Part shown: positions 61,470 to 64,000 of the stretch, in pieces | Layout of the letters: every line of letters begins with the position of its first letter | Position numbering within the stretch: the first letter of the stretch is position 1 | From: Bradyrhizobium betae | GTDB lineage: Bacteria; Pseudomonadota; Alphaproteobacteria; Rhizobiales; Xanthobacteraceae | DNA length: 64,000 nucleotides | Reading direction: 5' to 3' | Assembly (NCBI RefSeq): GCF_008932115.1 | Contig: NZ_CP044543.1 | Coordinates: 2,734,501 to 2,798,500 of the forward strand | The notes under the pieces: generated by a model | The model's input: only the letters and a program-made list of their open reading frames with translations | What the model was told of the DNA's origin: nothing | Database searches by the model: none | Position numbers and translations under genes: made by a program

Positions 61470-62417
61470 ATGTTTGCCTATCTGGTACGGCGCCTGTTCC
61501 TGATGCTCGTGACCCTGTTCGGGATCTCGGTCGTCATCTTCTTCCTGCTGCGCATCGTGCCCGGCAACATCGTCGATATCCTGTTCGCCGCGGCCGGCTA
61601 TGTCGATCCCGCTGACAAGGCCAATCTGGAGAAGGAACTCGGCATCGACCGGCCGCTGATCGTGCAATATTGGCACTGGATCAGCGGTTTCCTGCGCGGC
61701 GACTTTGGTTACTCCTACGTCTCGGAGAAGCCGGCGCTTCAGGAGATTTTGCCGCGGATCCCGATCACCGCCCGGCTCGCCGGACTGGCGCTGCTGTTCT
61801 CGGCCTCGATCGGCATTCCGCTCGGCGTCATCAGCGCAGTCAGGCAGGGCACGCGGCTCGATTATGCGCTGCGCGTCGTCAGCCTCAGCGGATTGTCCCT
61901 GCCCTCGTTCTGGCTCGGCCTGCTCATCCTCACTGCGTCGGTCGCGATGTTCAACCAGATGCCGATCTTCAATCCAAATCCCGCGACTTGGCTGGAAGCT
62001 TTCGCAACCTACGCCGTGCCGGCCGCCGCCGTCGGTTTCCGCAGCGCCGCGCTCACCATGCGCATCACGCGCTCCTCCATGCTGGAGGTGCTGCGGCAGG
62101 ACTACATCCGCACCGCGCGCGCCAAGGGCGCCTCCGACGCCGCGGTCAACTACAAGCATGCGCTGAAGAATGCGATCCTTCCCGTCATCACCGTGATCGG
62201 CATCGAGGCGGCATTCCTGATCGGCGGGCTCATCGTGACGGAGACCGTGTTCAACATCCCCGGCGTCGCCCGCTTCCTAGTCGAAGCGATCCGCTGGCGC
62301 GATTATCCGATCGTGCAGAACCTCGTGATGCTGATTGCGGTGGTGGTGGTGAGTGCGAACTTCATCGTCGACATGCTGTACGCGGTGTTCGATCCGCGCA
62401 TCCGGTACACGGATTGA
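61470..62417 (+). CDS. ABC transporter permease (DppB/OppB type)
   Basis: A 315-residue inner-membrane permease with six helices. It starts MFAYLVRRLFLMLVTLFGIS, contains LEKELGIDRPLIVQYWHWIS, and ends with the family loop RTARAKGASDAAVNYKHALK (EAA-type coupling helix for the ATPase) and VFNIPGVARFLVEAIRWRDY. It lies 38 bp after the binding-protein gene. It is separated from the second permease gene by a palindromic repeat, although all are on one strand and likely form one transcript. Confidence 0.92.
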   Translation: MFAYLVRRLFLMLVTLFGISVVIFFLLRIVPGNIVDILFAAAGYVDPADKANLEKELGIDRPLIVQYWHWISGFLRGDFGYSYVSEKPALQEILPRIPITARLAGLALLFSASIGIPLGVISAVRQGTRLDYALRVVSLSGLSLPSFWLGLLILTASVAMFNQMPIFNPNPATWLEAFATYAVPAAAVGFRSAALTMRITRSSMLEVLRQDYIRTARAKGASDAAVNYKHALKNAILPVITVIGIEAAFLIGGLIVTETVFNIPGVARFLVEAIRWRDYPIVQNLVMLIAVVVVSANFIVDMLYAVFDPRIRYTD

Positions 62418-62449
62418 TCGCATGATTTTCTCTCACACAGTATGTGCGC

Positions 62450-62600
62450 TCTCCTTCACCTCTCCCCGCCTGCGGGGAGAGGTCGGATTGCATCGCAGAT
62501 GCAATCCGGGTGAGGGGGAGTCTCCGCGAATCTTACTGTCACCTCCCCCGTGGAGAGCCCCCCTCACCCCAGCCCTCTCCCCGCCTGCGGGGAGAGGGGG
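62450..62600. repeat. Palindromic repeat, CTCTCCCCGCCTGCGGGGAGAG family, inside operon
   Basis: Two copies of the hairpin CTCCCCGCCTGCGGGGAG (62462-62479 and 62577-62594), plus GGATTGCATC/GATGCAATCC as a third perfect stem near 62484-62506. Extended arms TTCACCTCTCC and AGCCCTCTCC are also related. It lies between the two permease genes. Confidence 0.88.
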
Positions 62601-62614
62601 AAGATAGAGCTTGC

Positions 62615-63508
62615 ATGGCCGCGATCGACTACGACGTTGAGCTGAGGCGCGCCGGCGCGTATGCGACCGGCGGCTGGCGGCGCGTGCTGTTTCTGGCGCA
62701 GCGACACGTGCTGGGCGCGGCCGGGCTCGTCATCATGACGTTGTTCGTGCTCACGGCGATCTTCGCGGACTTCATCGCGCGCTACGATCCGCTGACGATC
62801 GATTCGACCCGCGCGCTGATGCGCCCGAGCCTGGCGCACTGGATGGGCACGGACTCGTTCGGCCGCGACGTCTTCAGTCGCATCATCCACGGTGCGCGGA
62901 TTTCGCTCGCTGTCGGCATCGGCTCGACCACGCTCGGCGGCACGATCGGCGTCATCGTCGGGCTGACATCCGGCTACCTCTCCGGTTGGGTCGACCTCGT
63001 CTTCCAGCGCGTCTCCGACGTCCTCCAGGCGCTGCCGCTGCTGGTGCTGGCCCTGATCATGACGGCGGCGCTCGGCCCGTCGCTGCCGAACGTCATCATC
63101 GCGATCGCCATTCCGCTGATCCCGACCGTGTCGCGCGTTGTCCGCGCCAACACGCTGGCGCTGCGCGAACTGCCCTTTGTCGAAGCCGCCAAGTCGATCG
63201 GCATGAGCGAGGTGCGCATCGCGCTCCGCCACGTGTTGCCGAACACGCTGGCGCCGCTGATTGTGCTCGCCACCGCGCAGCTCGGCTCGACCATCCTCAC
63301 CGAAGCTTCACTCTCCTTCCTCGGCCTCGGCATTCCCGAGCCTTATCCATCCTGGGGACGCATGCTGTCGGAATCCGCCGCCGAATATGTCCGCACCGCG
63401 CCGTGGCTGGTGATCTTCCCGGGCATCGCGATCAGCCTCGCCGTGTTCGGCGCGAATCTGTTCGGCGACGCCCTGCGCGACATCCTCGATCCCCGGCAGC
63501 GCGGCTGA
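62615..63508 (+). CDS. ABC transporter permease (DppC/OppC type)
   Basis: A 297-residue permease from ATG 62615 ([19 protein letters not shown]); upstream in-frame codons belong to the repeat. N-terminal helix [20 protein letters not shown], the [20 protein letters not shown] motif and six helices are typical of DppC. The coupling loop is [20 protein letters not shown]. It pairs with the DppB-type protein. The stop codon overlaps the next ATG by one base (TGATG). Confidence 0.92.
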   Translation: MAAIDYDVELRRAGAYATGGWRRVLFLAQRHVLGAAGLVIMTLFVLTAIFADFIARYDPLTIDSTRALMRPSLAHWMGTDSFGRDVFSRIIHGARISLAVGIGSTTLGGTIGVIVGLTSGYLSGWVDLVFQRVSDVLQALPLLVLALIMTAALGPSLPNVIIAIAIPLIPTVSRVVRANTLALRELPFVEAAKSIGMSEVRIALRHVLPNTLAPLIVLATAQLGSTILTEASLSFLGLGIPEPYPSWGRMLSESAAEYVRTAPWLVIFPGIAISLAVFGANLFGDALRDILDPRQRG

Positions 63509-64000
63509 TGACGAGCAAATCCGATCTCGTGCTCGAGGTGAAGAACCTGAAGACGGTGTTCTTCACCAATTCGGGGCTGTTCAGGGCGGTCGACGACGTC
63601 TCCTTCACCGTGAGTCGGGGCGAGACGCTGGCGATCGTCGGCGAGTCCGGCTGCGGCAAGAGCGTCACCGCGCTGTCGCTGATGCGGCTGGTGCCCGATC
63701 CGCCCGGCCGCATCGTCGGCGGCTCAATGTCGCTCGAGGGCACCGACCTGCTGGCGCTGGATGAAGCGCAAATGCGCGCCGTCCGAGGCAACCGCATCTC
63801 CATGATCTTCCAGGAGCCGATGACCTCGCTCAATCCGGTGATGCGGATCGGCGACCAGATCGCCGAGGCGGTGCGGCTGCACCGGAACATGTCGTCGAAA
63901 GAAGCCCGTGACATCGCGGTCGAGATGCTGCGGCTGGTGCGCATCCCCGAGCCGGCGCGGCGAGCACGGGAATATCCGCATCAGCTCTCCGGCGGCATGC
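63508..64000 (+). CDS. ABC transporter ATP-binding protein (DppD/OppD type), partial
   Basis: 164 residues are visible; the gene runs off the right edge. Walker A is GESGCGKSV, the Q-loop is [12 protein letters not shown], and the ABC signature begins at the end of the window (HQLSGGM). It starts [20 protein letters not shown] in the stop codon of the upstream permease gene, so the operon continues with at least this ATPase. Confidence 0.9.
   Translation, partial: MTSKSDLVLEVKNLKTVFFTNSGLFRAVDDVSFTVSRGETLAIVGESGCGKSVTALSLMRLVPDPPGRIVGGSMSLEGTDLLALDEAQMRAVRGNRISMIFQEPMTSLNPVMRIGDQIAEAVRLHRNMSSKEARDIAVEMLRLVRIPEPARRAREYPHQLSGGM

Overview
The window reads as chromosomal DNA of a high-GC alphaproteobacterium, most likely Bradyrhizobium or a close relative such as Rhodopseudomonas. 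This is an inference from codon use, the many solute transporters, a feruloyl-CoA synthase with a MarR regulator, a Sox cluster, a CIO-type bd oxidase, and dense palindromic intergenic repeats. No tRNA, rRNA, CRISPR array or phage module was seen. Only one insertion sequence is present.

Layout. 1-1800: 5' part of a feruloyl-CoA synthase gene, divergent from a marR gene, with a perfect inverted repeat between them. 1992-7755: a nitrogen-scavenging locus resembling the late cyanuric acid pathway, with allophanate hydrolase (AtzF type) convergent with an operon of GntR regulator and AtzH-, AtzE- and AtzG-like proteins, plus a beheaded ABC ATPase. That ATPase abuts a second beheaded gene (7774-8118), a probable deletion scar. 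8159-10610: an APH-fold protein and an orphan UgpB-like binding protein. 10803-16561: a small ORF, a histidine kinase, a REC-containing hybrid kinase, an OmpR-type regulator, then an ECF sigma factor with no visible anti-sigma gene. 16871-20849: CcdA-like and thioredoxin-like proteins followed by cydAB and a 42-residue DUF2474 subunit. 20993-23910: a membrane protein with an internal duplication, an L,D-transpeptidase and an AapJ-like binding protein.

24184-30733: two acyl-CoA dehydrogenases, a carboxymuconolactone decarboxylase family protein, a VOC protein and two MFS transporters. 30931-33000: an S9 peptidase whose stop codon is the target site of an IS630-family element (33000-34046). 34172-40588: a DUF938 methyltransferase, then soxXYZA, a SoxK-like gene, soxB, and a persulfide dioxygenase-rhodanese fusion. 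soxCD is absent from the window. 40674-45650: a small acidic protein, two MFS transporters and a D-aminoacylase-type amidohydrolase. 45788-50392: an ABC ATPase/FtsX permease/AttH-like operon and a MAPEG protein. 50597-56457: a branched-chain amino acid type binding protein and an RND pump with its lipoprotein adaptor. 56746-64000: a maleylacetate reductase-like dehydrogenase, an acyl-CoA synthetase and a dipeptide-type ABC uptake operon that runs off the right edge.

Intergenic gaps are filled by several families of palindromic repeats (about 33 to 156 bp), including six copies of one roughly 140-bp family. One of these repeats supplies the stop codon of an MFS gene and another sits inside the peptide-uptake operon. 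Most genes look intact. The clear damage is the junction near 7.76 kb and the frame break in the IS630 transposase.
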